A DNA stretch of 64,000 bases from Mixophyes australis (GCA_036250195.1 JAVHZZ010000004.1:160144727-160208726), one strand, 5' to 3'. Positions 47,095 through 59,704 are shown, numbered from the stretch's first letter. The notes: generated from the sequence alone by a model not told the origin. Made by a program: numbers and translations.

Positions 47095-47475
47095 AAACAG
47101 TTGGCCAGAGGAGGGGGACAGAGGGCAGAGGAGGGGGACAGCGTGACAGAGGGCAGAGGAGGGGGACAGAGGGCAGAGGAGAGGGGACAGCGTGACAAAG
47201 GCCAGAGGAGGGGGACAGAGGCCAGAGGAGGGGGACAGTGTGACAGAGGGCAGAGGAGGGTGACAGCGTGACTGAGGGCAGAGTGAGAGGGAGCGTGACA
47301 GAGGGCAGAGGAGGGGGACAGCGTGATAGAGGGCAGAGGAGGGGGCAGCGTGAGAGGGGGCAGAGTAAGAGAGGGCAGAGGGGGCAGAGTGAGAGAGGGC
47401 AGAGGGGGCAGCGTGAAAGGGGGCAGAGTGACTGGATGCAGAGGAGGCAGTGTGTCTGGATGTAGAGGGGGCATT
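47095..47475. repeat. Purine-rich minisatellite
   Basis: 'gagggcagaggaggggga' and 'cagcgtgacagagggc' units alternate in variable arrays on the top strand. The several open frames across it, on both strands, encode only repeated Leu/Pro/Ser/Cys or Gly/Arg peptides and are artefacts of the array. Confidence 0.92.
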
Positions 47476-47569
47476 TTTGCACACAATTAAATAAGTATTT
47501 CTGTTCTGACCTAAATACTTATTACATTTTTTTGACCCAACTACTTCTAAAACAGGACTGCTCAGTAAT

Positions 47570-47645
47570 TATTTTGGAGGGGTGCCTTGAAAAAATTATG
47601 GAGACTCTAAGGGTGCCGCAAACTGCAAAAGTTTGGGAACCACTG
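47570..47645. mobile_element. hAT-type MITE end
   Basis: 'aaaagtttgggaaccactg' ends the fragment, and 'gggtgccttgaaaaaattat' matches the MITE at 59713-59898. The other end is not seen, so only a partial copy is present. Confidence 0.7.
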
Positions 47646-47999
47646 GGGTAGACTATTAATTTAATGGTGGACTGTGAGATGGAGCAAATTATTTAAATGT
47701 AGGGTTTATTAATTTAAGAAGAGGTGATGGGACCTTTAATTTAATGCTGGGGTGGTATGGAAATATTAATTGAATGTGTGGCTAAGTTTGGGGAGGAGGG
47801 CTATTTACTAAATGTGAATATGAATTATTTAATGCCCAGGATAGTTGTGGGAAATAGTTATTACTAGTTATTACTAGGGCTGTTTGGAGGGAGGGAAATA
47901 GGTCTATCTATTAAATCTGTATACTATTCATTTAATATCAGGGATGATTGAAGTGAAATAGATCTATTTATCAGATGTGAATACTAGTATTTTAATGTT
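47646..47999. repeat. Degenerate repeat next to repeat A
   Basis: Loose recurrences of 'tctatttattaaatgtg' and 'tatttaatg..ggg' every 50-90 bases, running into repeat A. Old tandem structure is likely but a clean period is not visible. Confidence 0.45.
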
Positions 48000-48590
48000 G
48001 GGGCTGGAGGGAGGCCTATTTATTAAATGTGGGTGTTATTGATTTAACGTCAGTGCTGGTTGGGGTTTTTTAAATTTCATGTACCCATTTTTTCCTAATA
48101 GGGCCCGAGGACTTCAGGATCCAGACAAGCAGCAACTGAGCTAAAGACACCAGCAGCCAGAGGTAGTGAAAGAAACAAGCAGAGCTGTAACTTAGAATTC
48201 TAGCGCCCTGGGCGAGAAAGACAAATGCCGCCCCCCTAGCCCTCAATTTTAACCAAATTAACCTAAAATATTCCTAAATTGCGCCCCCCCTTCAGCGTTG
48301 CGCCCTGTGCGCTCGCCCCTGTCGCACAGCCCTAGTTACGGCCCTGGAAACAAGAACAGATATGAGAGAGCCGAACAGTCTGCCAACTGTCCCGAAATTG
48401 GGTGACTGTCTCGCTTAGTCAGGATTTGGTTTGACTGCAAGGGCAGTTGGGAGGTATGTCCTGTTTCACACTGTAGTGCTCATGAAGGCACATAACAGTA
48501 GTAAACACAGTATTGCCTGTGTATTTGTTTAAAATTATCTAAAATTATAACCATATTATATCATATTGCACTAATCCAGCTCTGGCTGTG
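48000..48590 (+). repeat. Dispersed repeat A, copy 2
   Basis: Counterpart of window positions 1-455, interrupted by the 167-bp MITE at 48180. Without the MITE and its duplicated octamer, the two copies stay colinear through 'gtgaaag...gagagag'. Class unknown. Confidence 0.7.
48180..48346. mobile_element. 167-bp hAT-type MITE
   Basis: Flanked by the perfect 8-bp duplication GAAACAAG (48172-48179 and 48347-48354). Ends 'cagagctgtaact' and 'agttacggccctg' are imperfect inverted repeats. The copy of repeat A at the start of the window lacks this insertion, confirming the boundaries. No coding content. Confidence 0.92.
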
Positions 48591-50567
48591 GGACATATTG
48601 CTAAGGGGCGATGCACTGCTTTAAAATTGTCACTACAATGATATTCCTTAATATCTGTTTTACACATAAGTATCTAGGACATTGAAACTTTATTTATCCT
48701 GTACTGTGTTTTGTAGTGTAAAAGTGAGTTTTTAACTCTTAATATGTAATAGTACAGGACATATTGCTCTATCATATTATTTGTAATTAAGTTCATCTAT
48801 CAATCAAAAGAAGGTCTAAAATACTGAACGTTCAATTGTTTCGGCAAGGTAGTTTTGAACCATAGACATATCTCTCAATTATGTAACAGTAATATAATGC
48901 TGCATCAGCATTAATTTTATAAACTAGGCATTTCTAAATGTAAAATTTGAGTGAAGGTTTTCCTTTCTATATTATCCAAATTATATTAATCTTTAATTAG
49001 TTGTGTTTCCCTCTATTCAAACATTCCAAACCCCTTCAGCTAAACCTTCCCACGCTCCTCTTCCTGATAATGATGATCCCTAATCCTTGGGTCTTGTTCA
49101 CAGGCCCACAAGTCTAATGAATGCAAAATAACAAGATACAGAATAGGCGAGAGACAATTCACATCAGGAAATATATAAGAATGTATAGGCAAACCTGTGC
49201 TTCTCCATTGATCAACCACATTGGAATAAATGTGAATATACCACCAGGAGTTGGGCCAGCCAAGCAGTATAAGCAGCATAATATTATTTTCAAGATGTGA
49301 TTGCATTAATCAAAGTGTGAAATGTGAAAGGCATGCATAAGAATTTTAGCAGTGAGTTTATTTTCTTATTTCTATCACACAAGCAGTTGTAGACTCTGCA
49401 AATGCTGTACACAATAAATAATGAAAGCACCTATCTGACATTAGGTAGAGAGGCTATAAGTTGTATTTTGTACTAGGTGATTATTGATGGACCATCTGTG
49501 TGAAGATTGCTTTAAAATCATTTTAAATACTTTAGAGATACAGTTAAGTGACTTTTGTTCTGTAAAAGTAGATTAACTCAAAGAATAAATGACAATAAAA
49601 GGTTTAAATGTAAATTATGTGTGAAAGAGACAGAGAGAAAGTGAGAGAGAGAGAGAGAGGTTGTAATTTGGTCCAATGCCAGATACGATGAGATCCATGT
49701 CCCATAAATATCTTAAATGAGCAGACAGTGAAGGATCTTAGTGAAATTGTAAGTCAAAACATTTGAATATTAACTTTAATGTAACAAAGCACACGCATGT
49801 ATCCCAAATCCTGATTGCTATCATACAACACAAACCACCTGGCTTGCTGCTACAAGGAAGTTCTGGTAATCTTTAATGAAATTGAAGTATTTCATTCTGT
49901 GTGGAATGCTGTGCAAGAGATGTTGAACCAATTTCATAATAGTAGTCAAAGTATTAGAGCATATGTTAACAGGATCATTGAAGTACTGGACATCTAACCC
50001 AAAGGCATTACATGTACACAAGCTTTTTTAGTTAAAATAGAAAAAAACAAACATGTATGCGCAACAAATTTGCTCTGCTTTGTGAGAAAAAAATAAAACC
50101 TTTTGCTTACCTAGCAAATAGGGGTTTAATTTAATGTTTAACCAAAAGCAGTAATAGTAGTCATAGTAGATTGAGGACAGCAGGACTATAAAAGAGTCAT
50201 TCCAGTCAGTGGTACAGTAAAAATGTACCATTTTATGAATTGTCACACTTCGTCATGATTGGAAACTGACAATTTGGGTGTTTTGTGCTGCCATTCCTAT
50301 GTGAAACCCTTATCATAAAACAAGAGGTGCAGATTGTCACTTTACAGGTACCAATCTAATATTAGTAGACTCTGTAATATTTATGCACACTGCAGAATTT
50401 CTCATGGCATATAAAAAGCCAAAATAGCTCTGGCTCCAGCTCTCTACCTTTTTTCTTGTGGTACCATCTTTATCATTTACTTTGACTTTTCCAATATTAT
50501 AATTTGTTCTCCCAAGCTCTGTACAATTGTTATCACTATTTTTCCCCATTCTTTCTTATACTCATAA
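48591..50567. other. No recognised feature; short (GA)n
   Basis: Unassigned AT-rich sequence. A (GA)n tract of about 30 bp is at 49629-49660. Short ORFs on both strands have no recognisable content. Confidence 0.5.
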
Positions 50568-51351
50568 ATGGGCGTAATTCATGTTCGGACACATATCCAT
50601 TTGTTCAGCGCATATTCTATGAAAGGGCTCTCCACATGTTTAGAAATGGACCTCATACCAATGAATGCAATTGCATGCAATTCATGCCCAGATGCAAATG
50701 ACAGCTACAATAGTATTTTGACTTAAGGGGCGGATCGGGCAAGGAAAGGGGCGGACTAACATAAGCAATGTACAGTAAGGGTGTGCCAAGGGCAATCCAA
50801 AACAGATGAAGCAGATTCAAGTCCTGGGTTTCTCATAAATTTTATTTGTTTCAGCCGTATCAATTGCACCAGCTACAGGTCAGGTGTAAGTGCCAACTGA
50901 GAGTGATGACACAGCATAGTGTTTATTTTAACAAACTACACAAATGCATGTCACTAGCTAGCACAGAACATGCGTATGCAATTAAGATAGACTATAAAAA
51001 GTATGCATTGCAAGCATCTTGATTTATGTATTGAATGTAAATAAACATTTCTTTGACAATCCATATCTATATTAATGACTATGCTGTTAATAGTTGTTCC
51101 TTTATTTTATAATAGAATATTTTTATATGCATTCTGATGTGACCTTCTATTTCACATACACTTGTGCAGTCTGTCCTATCAGTCTACGTAAGCCAAGTAC
51201 CGTTTAGGAGGATCGTACTTACACCCAGATTCAAATCAAAATCCATCTTGAGATCTGTTTCAATTTGAATATGACTGGAACTATGCTGAAGTTCCGTGCT
51301 CTTTTTTAAAACGCAATTTGCGTGCAGGTTGGACCTGAACATAAATCAGAC
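50568..51351 (+). mobile_element. DNA transposon family B, complete-looking copy
   Basis: It starts 'gggcgtaattcatgttcgga' and ends 'cctgaacataaatcagaccc', an imperfect terminal inverted repeat. The interior matches the inverted copy at 888-4029. 'cagtaagggtgtgcc' and 'tgcaccagctacagg...aggtgtaagt' also resemble family C, so B and C are probably related. No transposase; no clear target duplication. Confidence 0.65.
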
Positions 51352-52317
51352 CCTATCTGCTCCTATGTCATTATGCCCTTTGCTATGATTTTATTCGCCC
51401 ATTTTCAAAAAAATCATGCTCTTTCTATCTCAGCAAACCCACTCAGCTATGAGAATGTATTGCTGCTGTTGCAGTATGTAATAGTGTCAACTAGGATTAA
51501 TTTGGTGTAATAAAAATTCAGAGACGTTTTGTGCGTCGAAGTCCACCAATGTTAATTCATCATAACTGATGGCAAAATAAGGAAGAAAAACAAATGAAGG
51601 TGCACAAAAAAATAATAAACACTGCCGATGTCATGCCTGGAAATTTCAGTGAGCCCTGTTGGTTTCTGGTCTATTAACCTGTATTCCTGTATTGTTGTTC
51701 TAATTTCCTTTTCCAATGTCATATATTTTACGTGCATCAAAATTTTACTTTAGTAATATACAGTTTACATAAGTTAATTGCTAAAATACTAAAACTCATG
51801 ACCAATCAGTACTGCAATTTTATATAACCGAATTACCAAGTTACTTTTGTCTCTAGTGTCAAAACAGGGCATTTAGGTATTCAAGTCAAACTTGTTATGA
51901 TATCATCACAAAGCAGAGTAGCAAAGCTGTGCCATGAGTTTTTGCTGCAAGCATTTCTCTTTACAATATCAAAGAAATAGTGTTTGGCAGGTCCTGGACA
52001 TTTGTCACTGAGCCTCCCTGCATGCTGACAACTTCTAGATTTTCACCTCATTTGTCTTTGTCATAATCGTCTTTACAACTTAACTATTGAATTAATTAAT
52101 TCTCTGCAAGGATTCACAGCTACTTATGGTAAATTTTCATATGATATATAAAAGTAAAAGTAACAGTGCTACATTCACTTAGATTGGTGTGATTAATAAT
52201 ATGCCAGCATTAATATATATGTGCTTAAATGCTTCTAAAGAAATTACTAGTTTTGTAAATTGATTGAATTCTTGATTGGAATTTTCATATATTCAATCGT
52301 GGTCTTTTTTTCCCAGT
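51352..52317. other. No recognised feature
   Basis: Unassigned sequence; no supported ORF, RNA gene or boundary. Confidence 0.45.
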
Positions 52318-52345
52318 GGCAAATTGTTATCTTTTTATCTGCCTT

Positions 52346-52405
<60 letters not shown>

Positions 52406-53034
52406 GTGAAAAGACAACGGCGCTCTGTGTAAATTATAACAACACGTGAACAAACGTGCTCATAAACATATAAAACCACATACAGTAGGCTGCTTCACTT
52501 TTTATACATCAGATTGCAGATGTAAACCTATAAATAAAAAATAAAAAAGAGAGAAGCGCCAAACATAGTGTATTATCACCAATTAATTAGTGTAAGAATA
52601 ATTATTCCAAATTGGCCCCGTACCAGAATATAGATGATAGATTGCCCATCTTTATGATATTCCACTGGAATCCAGAACTTGCCTCTGAGTGGATTTCACA
52701 CTAGGGCTCAAATGGAAATAACAACACAATAGTGTAGTACATTCATGACAAGTGCATAATTTTATAAAAAAATAATAAAATTTAATAGACATGGCACATT
52801 CCAATATGACAAATAAATTGCCCGTACATTGAATAAAATATAAGCAGGCTTATCTGTGATAGAAAGTTCCCAATTAGTCCAAGCATAAACCGAAAATGGG
52901 ATAGAGACTTCCTCTCCACTGCTGGCTGGAACATACAGAAAAGAGCACTGCCTCCTTGACGCGTTTCGTCCACAATAGACTTTATCAAAAGGGTAAGTAG
53001 GCAAATTGTTATCTTTTTATCTGCCTTTTGAATA

Positions 53035-53076
<42 letters not shown>
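52318..53076. repeat. 36-bp target duplication plus (TA)n around a retroelement
   Basis: 'ggcaaattgttatctttt' continuing through 'tatctgccttttgaatat' occurs identically at 52318-52353 and 53000-53035. Each copy is followed by a (TA)n tract (to about 52400 and about 53076). The DNA between is the Penelope-like element. Confidence 0.9.
52400..52999 (-). mobile_element. Penelope-like element, short copy
   Basis: Inserted between the 36-bp duplicates. On the minus strand the end reads 'ttgataaagtctattgtgga' then 'cgaaacgcgtcaagg' (52958-52989). This matches the hammerhead layout of Penelope-like elements: a CUGAUGA-type box (here TTGATAA, worn), a short stem 'gtc...gac', then GAAAC. Penelope-like elements make variable, sometimes long target duplications, fitting the 36-bp flanks. 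No reverse transcriptase; two overlapping short ORFs are not conserved. Confidence 0.7.
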
Positions 53077-53078
<2 letters not shown>

Positions 53079-53080
<2 letters not shown>

Positions 53081-53489
53081 CAAACGCACTGGGAAATAGG
53101 ATTCCATTTACAAACCCAGTTCGGGTCTTCTGTTCTGCCAGTCTGACAGCATCTGACTGATTAAGGATTGCACTTGTAAGGTGTGTTTTAAAAGGATGTC
53201 AATTTGGTCAGTCTGAGCCTCTGCTCTGCCTGGGGAAAGGGAGTGCAGCGTCTCTACAGGAGATAGCTTGACATCTGTTGTGAGAAAAATGTATGTGCTG
53301 GAACTTCTAATGCTTTTACTTAGTTTGACAGTCAGGAATGATGTGTGTAGTTAGTATTACTTAATAAAACTGTCTGAGGCCAGTAGTACCAAAACTTTGG
53401 TCTTATGTGACTTCTCTGCTGCTGTAAACTATCATCTACCCCAGCGGATGGCACCTGCTCTGCTCCCCTTACCTGGTTGCAATATTACA
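53079..53489 (+). mobile_element. Possible solo LTR inside a TA repeat
   Basis: The block starts 'tgacaaacgcactggg' and ends 'ggttgcaatattaca', giving TG...CA ends, with (TA)n on both sides and a polyadenylation signal AATAAA near 53362. Because the target is a TA repeat, the duplication cannot be scored. Could be another repeat. Confidence 0.4.
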
Positions 53490-54120
53490 TATATATATAT
53501 ATAGTTGGATTCCTTCCTCAATAAATGTACATTGTTCATACCAATTGTGGTTCTTACAGCAAATAGAAGTTTACGTGTTACATTTCTAGTTACAGAGTTA
53601 TAAAGTTTACAGCATATTGATTACATACATATTGGTCTTTCATTCTCGTGGCAGAGAGTGTCTGGAATGAATGCAAGCCAATTATAAACTTTTAACAATA
53701 GTGTGTGTGTGTCTACAAAATTATGTAATCACAGAGGTCACATGAGTAGTTTACAAAGCAGTGATGAATCACCAACAATCAGAAAGGGGTACAGTTCCTG
53801 CAAGCAAACTAAACAATTTTTTTACAGATTCCTGTGGAACTGCTTCTGGCTAAGCATTCAACCACCTCACTAGTCACCAACCAACTTGTTCAGTGTCAGT
53901 CACCCGGCCCATAACACAAAACCACCTATTTATGTTTACTCTCCAGCACTAACTACTAAACCAGTAATTAACTACATCTATGTCTCCCACATGTGTATGT
54001 TTGTCCTGTGTGCAGAGGACTGCAAGCGATTAACCATATCTGCATAAGCCTGTAGTCTATCTGAAAAACTACCACTCTCTCTCTGTCTTAATAATCCGTG
54101 GCAAACTGCACCTTTTTACC

Positions 54121-54123
<3 letters not shown>
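53490..54123. other. No recognised feature
   Basis: Begins with a short (TA)n; otherwise unassigned. Confidence 0.4.

Positions 54124-54167
<44 letters not shown>
54124..54167. repeat. (TA)n microsatellite
   Basis: About 22 TA dinucleotides, immediately left of a family D copy. Confidence 0.96.
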
Positions 54168-54171
<4 letters not shown>

Positions 54172-55440
54172 TAGAGATGAGCAGTTTGGATTGGTTGATA
54201 TCCGACAAAAGCCAACGTTGGGGATCTAAGTGAAACCAAGTCGTGGCTCGGTTTCATTCACCAAATTTTGATCTCAAGAACGAGGCTAAATGTATTTTTC
54301 GGGAAATTTGTTTTTGCAAAACTCTCACAAGTTTTGGGTCACTGTCTTCTGTATATATAGTCCTCCCTTGCTTTCTCAAGTGCCATTTTAGAAGAGACAA
54401 AAAGTAGTGAGGAGGTTAGCTGCGGTGCTCTGCTCAGAAAATAGCTTTCAGGGTGAACAAGGGACGTAGAAAGCAATAGAATCATGTAATTATAGTAAAG
54501 CAGTTCTGTAGAGATTAGTCAGCTAGAATAGTGACCTGATTAATTGCTTTTAATTTCAATCTTTAATAGACTTTACACTGACTGGTGGCTACTGGTTGTT
54601 GTTAATGCATTGTATATAACATAGTACTAGACAGTATATACAGACTGAGATATCATTCTGAACTAAGTAAGTATACTTATTTAGTATAGGAAAAAAGTGT
54701 GCTTTTGCTGTCTGACTATTAGCATCAAAATCCAAAAAAGTTGTATTCAAATTTTTTCTACCTTTCAATACTTGTCAGTTTTGAAAGGCTTTTATTTTGA
54801 CATCCATAATAAGAAAGGATGTTTAGGGGGTGAGGTTCATAAGCATCTGCACACACCCAAAAAAAAGCTATATATTATTTAATTTGAATCTTTTCTAATT
54901 TTTAATGCCTGTCGTTTTTGAAAGGGTCATTCAGTGAAATCTATATTTAAAAAAGGGTGCTTGTGTATGAGGGTCAGCACGCAGTTGCAAACCCCACAAA
55001 AATGTTATATATTCTAATATTTTCTAGCTGCTAAATAAAAAAAATGAGGATGCTGAGTATCAAAGGTGGCCTGCACCCATACTGAAAAACTTCAAAGACT
55101 AAGCGGACAATACAATTTTTGATGGGCAGAGCATTCATCGGTAGCCAAGAGCAGAACTTTCCTTCCCTTGTTTTACTTATATGCTCTGTGCTGTAATACT
55201 GCCTTTCTGAATCAAACCTAGGGACTCATAAAAAATTTAAGGGGAGAATGGGCTAAAAATTCACTCCCCCAGGGAAAGCTTTGTCCAACCCTGGGGTAAA
55301 GGGGACAGCCTGAGACTTGCAGCTGAAGTGGTCCCCAAGACCCATATATATAAATATGGAATGTATATTAACAATATTTATATTTTCCATTAGTTAAGTG
55401 TAAGAAATATATAAACAGACAGTTCAGATAGGAGAATAGT
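54168..55440 (+). repeat. Dispersed repeat family D, copy 2
   Basis: Starts 'attagagatgagcagtttgg', adjacent to (TA)n. Aligns to 45222-47060 through 'tatatatagtcctccct', 'tcagctagaatag', 'tgcttttaatttcaatct' and 'tatataaatatggaatgta'. It lacks the purine minisatellite found right of copy 1. Class unknown. Confidence 0.62.
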
Positions 55441-55794
55441 TGCCCTTCCAACATGTAAGCATGTCAAATACTCACATTAATGCAGATTTGCTTGCCAAAA
55501 TATGTTTTGACAATGCAGTTAAACGTCCACATTCTGAGAAATTAAGAGGACAGAATTTAACACTGGCAAAGAATACATGTATAGATTGAGATATGATGAC
55601 TGATGATTTATGCTATGTGATGGAGTTAGAGAAATTATGGTTAATTATTTTTTTTAATTGAATTGCACTGATGGAAGATTTATTATATTCTTCATTAAGA
55701 TGGCAATGGACAACTATGAACAGTGGCATTAGTAGACATTTAAAAGATGATGAGAGGGCACAATATTAAATGATGGAATTCAAGATGGCATTGC

Positions 55795-55965
55795 CCTTAG
55801 AGTGAGGTAGATCTGTGCTGCAATGCTGCCCTTCTGAATTGAACCAGGGTACTTGTTAATATATATGGGTAGGGCTAAAGAATCAGTCCCCAGGGGAAGC
55901 GTAGTCCAATCCCGTGGTAAAATGGGAATGCCCAAGACTTGCAGCAGAGGCGGTCCCCAAGAAGG
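55795..55965 (+). repeat. Family D fragment, copy 3
   Basis: 'gtgctgcaatgctgcccttctgaat' style sequence through 'gcccaagacttgcagcagag' and 'ggtccccaaga' matches 55186-55350 and 46660-47015. Only this segment is present. Confidence 0.6.
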
Positions 55966-56825
55966 GGTATACTCACTCTGACGCCAGGGCAACAGGGACA
56001 CTAGTTACAGGCAACCAGGGTGCGCAGCTGTGATTAAATTATTGCTGCCTCCTGAGTAGACGTGGGAGGTGTGCTCTTGAATCCATTTCTCCTATCTCTG
56101 TGCTACCATTTCCTGCTCATAAGCTTTTACTCTGTTGAGTTAAGTGCTGGGGGGCATCCGAGCACCTGTGAGTACTTCCAACTCTATGGGAAAGGTGGCT
56201 GCTCTAGGTGAAGACCTCTCCTGTTAGTTCTAAAAGCTTATGACAGTTACTAGGTAGTCATAATTTAGCCTTCCACTGTTTGGTTTTGCTATTAATTGTA
56301 GCTGACTCATATTGCTCTCTCCACCATTTTTTTTAAAATAAAAACTGTGACCTTTTGCCAAATTTACATTGGTGTACGTGTGGTCATTTATTTGTTCAAT
56401 TACAGTAATAGTAAGTCTGCACATGCGAAAGAGGTTTGGGTGCAATCGAAGGGAGATATCAACAATATGCAGTTTATTATTTTTAAAATTTAGTTGAATT
56501 GGAGAAAGCAAATGCAGTGATGGCAAAGTTACAAAATCCTTTATTAGGACAGCTTACTGGAGACTTTGGCCAAAATTCGTGAAAAATGGGATTGTTGTGA
56601 AGGGATAAAAAAAGACTAGAGGTATCTGGAAATTAAAAGTAATACAGGAGCAAAAACAGCTCAAAATGATATTGTTATTCCTATTTTGCACAGTTGGTAA
56701 TCAATTCCAGATGCAAAACTAAGACCAAAACCTTTCGATTTTGTGGGAAAACACGAACACGGTTTAAAACCAACAACCGGTTTTAAAACCAAAGCACAAG
56801 GGTCAATACTAATATTTTCATATAA

Positions 56826-56860
<35 letters not shown>

Positions 56861-57126
56861 CATGTATATTTATTAAACACACCAACCAATGCTTCACAAA
56901 AATGTTCTTATGGCTTGTTTTCAGCCCTGAAAGGGCTGGCTGTAACCCTTTATTTAAACATCTGCTGTTCATAATTTCTGAATAGCGAAGCACCATTTAA
57001 AGTTTATTTCTTGTTTGTTGAGTATTTCACACTAAATCAAGATCAATCACTCTTTGGAAGGTCATGGTTCAGTGCATTAAACATTCTATAAATTTGTTTC
57101 TGAACAAAATACTGATTAAAGACCTA
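55966..57126. other. No gene; short (TA)n
   Basis: Unassigned. A (TA)n tract is at 56826-56856. Minus-strand ORFs at 56230-56526 and 56661-56996 have no recognisable domain; the second runs through the TA tract. Confidence 0.45.
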
Positions 57127-57849
57127 GGACCTGATACATCAAGGCACGTATCTGCCGATTTTGGCCGTATTGTACACATGCCCAGAACCGGACAATACAC
57201 CAATAAACGCATGTCTGCTCTGTTTTTGTATGCAAGGGACACTTACTACAGCCCACCATGTTGGGGAGTAAATGGGGTGTGGAATATATGTTTGGCGGTA
57301 GTTTACAGTAAGCCAAACTCAAGTGCACACAATCACATCCAAATCAAGCTCTGGGTAACTCAAAGTTATTTGCTTTTTGGCTGTGTCTCTTACTCTAGCT
57401 ACAGGGCTAGTCTAAGTCCTGATCAGTAGTAAGGCAGTCTCATATAAATGCTGTAACATGTGTTTGCAATCAGGAGCAACAGAAAAAAAATATTTTATGT
57501 TCAGTAGACATTAAGAACATCCCAATAAATGTATTTGAAAGGGGAGACCCCTTTATTTTACTGTTTTATTATTAATGCATTTATTAGTAACAGATGGCAT
57601 TAATTAAATATTTTTTTTATTTTGTATGTATTCTTTTGCGAATATATAATCCACATAGGTATTGGACGTATCCTGCAGTGTCTTGAGTAGCAGAGCAGAT
57701 CTACACCTGTATTCATCAGCGCACCTTATCTTATATCGTATCTTCAGATCCGTTCCTTGCTGAATTCAGGGATACAATGAGCTGATTTATGTGCATTATA
57801 AAACAAATGCACATTGCGTTCAGTATACATGCCTTGATGAATCAGGCCC
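57127..57849 (+). mobile_element. DNA transposon family C, copy 3
   Basis: It starts 'ggacctgatacatcaaggca' and ends 'ccttgatgaatcaggccc', the clearest terminal inverted repeats of the family. CTA lies on both sides (57124-57126 and 57850-57852), a possible 3-bp duplication. The interior matches 5855-6654. No transposase ORF, so non-autonomous. Confidence 0.72.
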
Positions 57850-58345
57850 CTAGCCTTTTCTGATACTAGTATTATCTTTCAATTTAGATAGAAATTTTTA
57901 AAACGATATTTTAAACCCATTTAATGTATATGATTTGTAATATACTTTATCTGCATGTCGTAAATTCATAGCAACACATACAGTATATATTGTTGTATCT
58001 AAATATGTTGAACATTTTCATTTTCTTTCTATGAAAAGTGTTAAAAATAAAATTAACTGGAGCTTTCCAAATAGCTTTCATTGTCTACTGCTGTTGATTA
58101 TACATGTCAACAGAGCAATTAATAAACATTACAAATGAGTTTGTTGTGATTATTGATTCATGTATTGAATGTGTTATCTGATTTAGACTGTAACAGACAT
58201 GTGTGATGAATTTAAATTCAATAACCTAGGCTTGTCTCTTTTGTAATGTAGTGGCAGAGTGAACTGAAAAAGAAATATTTTTTTTTTTAGCATGTACATA
58301 TAATTAGCTTCTAATAAATTGGTTATCAAGGTCTTTTGATACCAG
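57850..58345. other. No recognised feature
   Basis: AT-rich unassigned sequence. Confidence 0.4.
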
Positions 58346-58349
58346 GGTT

Positions 58350-59066
58350 TTGATTCCAGGGTATCAGGTGCCATCCCTGCTTCTTCTATCTGACACAGCC
58401 ACAGTTGCCTTCCTGCTGCCTGTTTCCTTCTGCCTATATAAGGTACACTCTGACACCCATGGTGTGCCAGAGTTTTGGGTCTCTGTAGTCCTGCTCCAAA
58501 GTTTGCTTCTGCAATTACATATTGATTCCTGGTTTGACCTGTGCTGCTGTTCCTGACTGCACACTAGGATGCTGATTTGGCTCTCCTGATTACCCACTGT
58601 GACCTTTGATATTCCTGACTATTCCAGCTGGTATCTAATTTGACTTCTTTGATTTCCTGGTTCTTAGTGTTGCTGTTCCTGACTACCCTCATGGATTCTG
58701 GTTCAGGTCCATTAGCACCATATGGCTTGACTTCGGCTTGCCTGACCATTCTATTCACCTGTTGCTTGACTAATGACTTTGCAACCTGCATGTACATTGT
58801 TATCCATTCTGGTTCTGACATTTGGCTTGCCTCTGACCCTTCTTCTGGATTTCCTATGTGTACTGCACTATCGTTTGGCTTTGACCCAGATTGTTTAACC
58901 ATTCCTGTTCATTACTCCATTGCAGTGGTAACAAACTCTGAGAACCATGACACACAGCCAAGTATATACCATCCCTGGTGAATGCTGGGGCTGCATTAGA
59001 CTCTGTGCCTCCCTGTTTAATTGTGTCAATACCTGTCAGTGGTGATTCCAGTGTCAGTATCATGAC
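58350..59066 (+). mobile_element. Probable Gypsy-type LTR, left end lost
   Basis: A TATA-like 'ctatataagg' at 58434-58443, a long pyrimidine-rich segment of repeated 'ttcctgact' type, and the terminal 'gtgtcagtatcatgaca' resemble an amphibian Gypsy LTR. The left terminus and target duplication were not found. ORFs on both strands here are not convincing genes. Confidence 0.5.
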
Positions 59067-59704
59067 AGCACCTAAGCACATTACCTCCTTGTGGAGGTCC
59101 CTGGTGAACACCGGGGGAAGTGCTAAACTCACCGCCTCTTTGCTCAGTTGAGCAAACTACTGGTAAGCAGCTGCCATCAAGTCCATTGTTAACGTGAAAC
59201 AGGGTTTTTCATCTATGTATTCCCTTGTGATGGTAGATGTTTCCGTAATACCCCCTAATGTGCGGTACTTTAGACTAAGTACCACTTAATGTATGTACAT
59301 TTATTCAAAGTTATCCCTAATCTGAGTAAATTTATACCAAGCTACTCCTCATGCATTTAAATATGTTACAAATACCCATTCTGGTTAGTTTTACTAAACT
59401 TTATTTTATGAACACAGCAATCATAGTTACAATACATTCTAACAATTATAAAACACAGATAACAATATCATTCCTTTTGGGAAACATACTTAACTGAAGC
59501 ATATTTTATCAATTATTTGTTGATATATCTAAATATTCTAGTAATATAACATGTAACAAACAAGATTAAACTTAATTAAATTGCATTGGAATTTAGGTAT
59601 CAAATTATTCTAAATGCTGGTTATATATTCCATGGAGTCTATAAAGCCTGTTCTATTTATAAGATCATCTCTAGGAGGGGACATATGTTTTAACCAGTAT
59701 TTTG
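59067..59704. other. No recognised feature
   Basis: Unassigned AT-rich sequence between the LTR-like block and the next MITE. Confidence 0.4.

Noticed and set aside
47003..47486. Overlapping 130-160 codon ORFs on both strands
   Set aside because: All lie on the purine minisatellite and encode only low-complexity repeats in every frame.
53095..53120. tRNA-like 'agttcgggtc' segment
   Set aside because: No cloverleaf arms or anticodon stem could be drawn around it.
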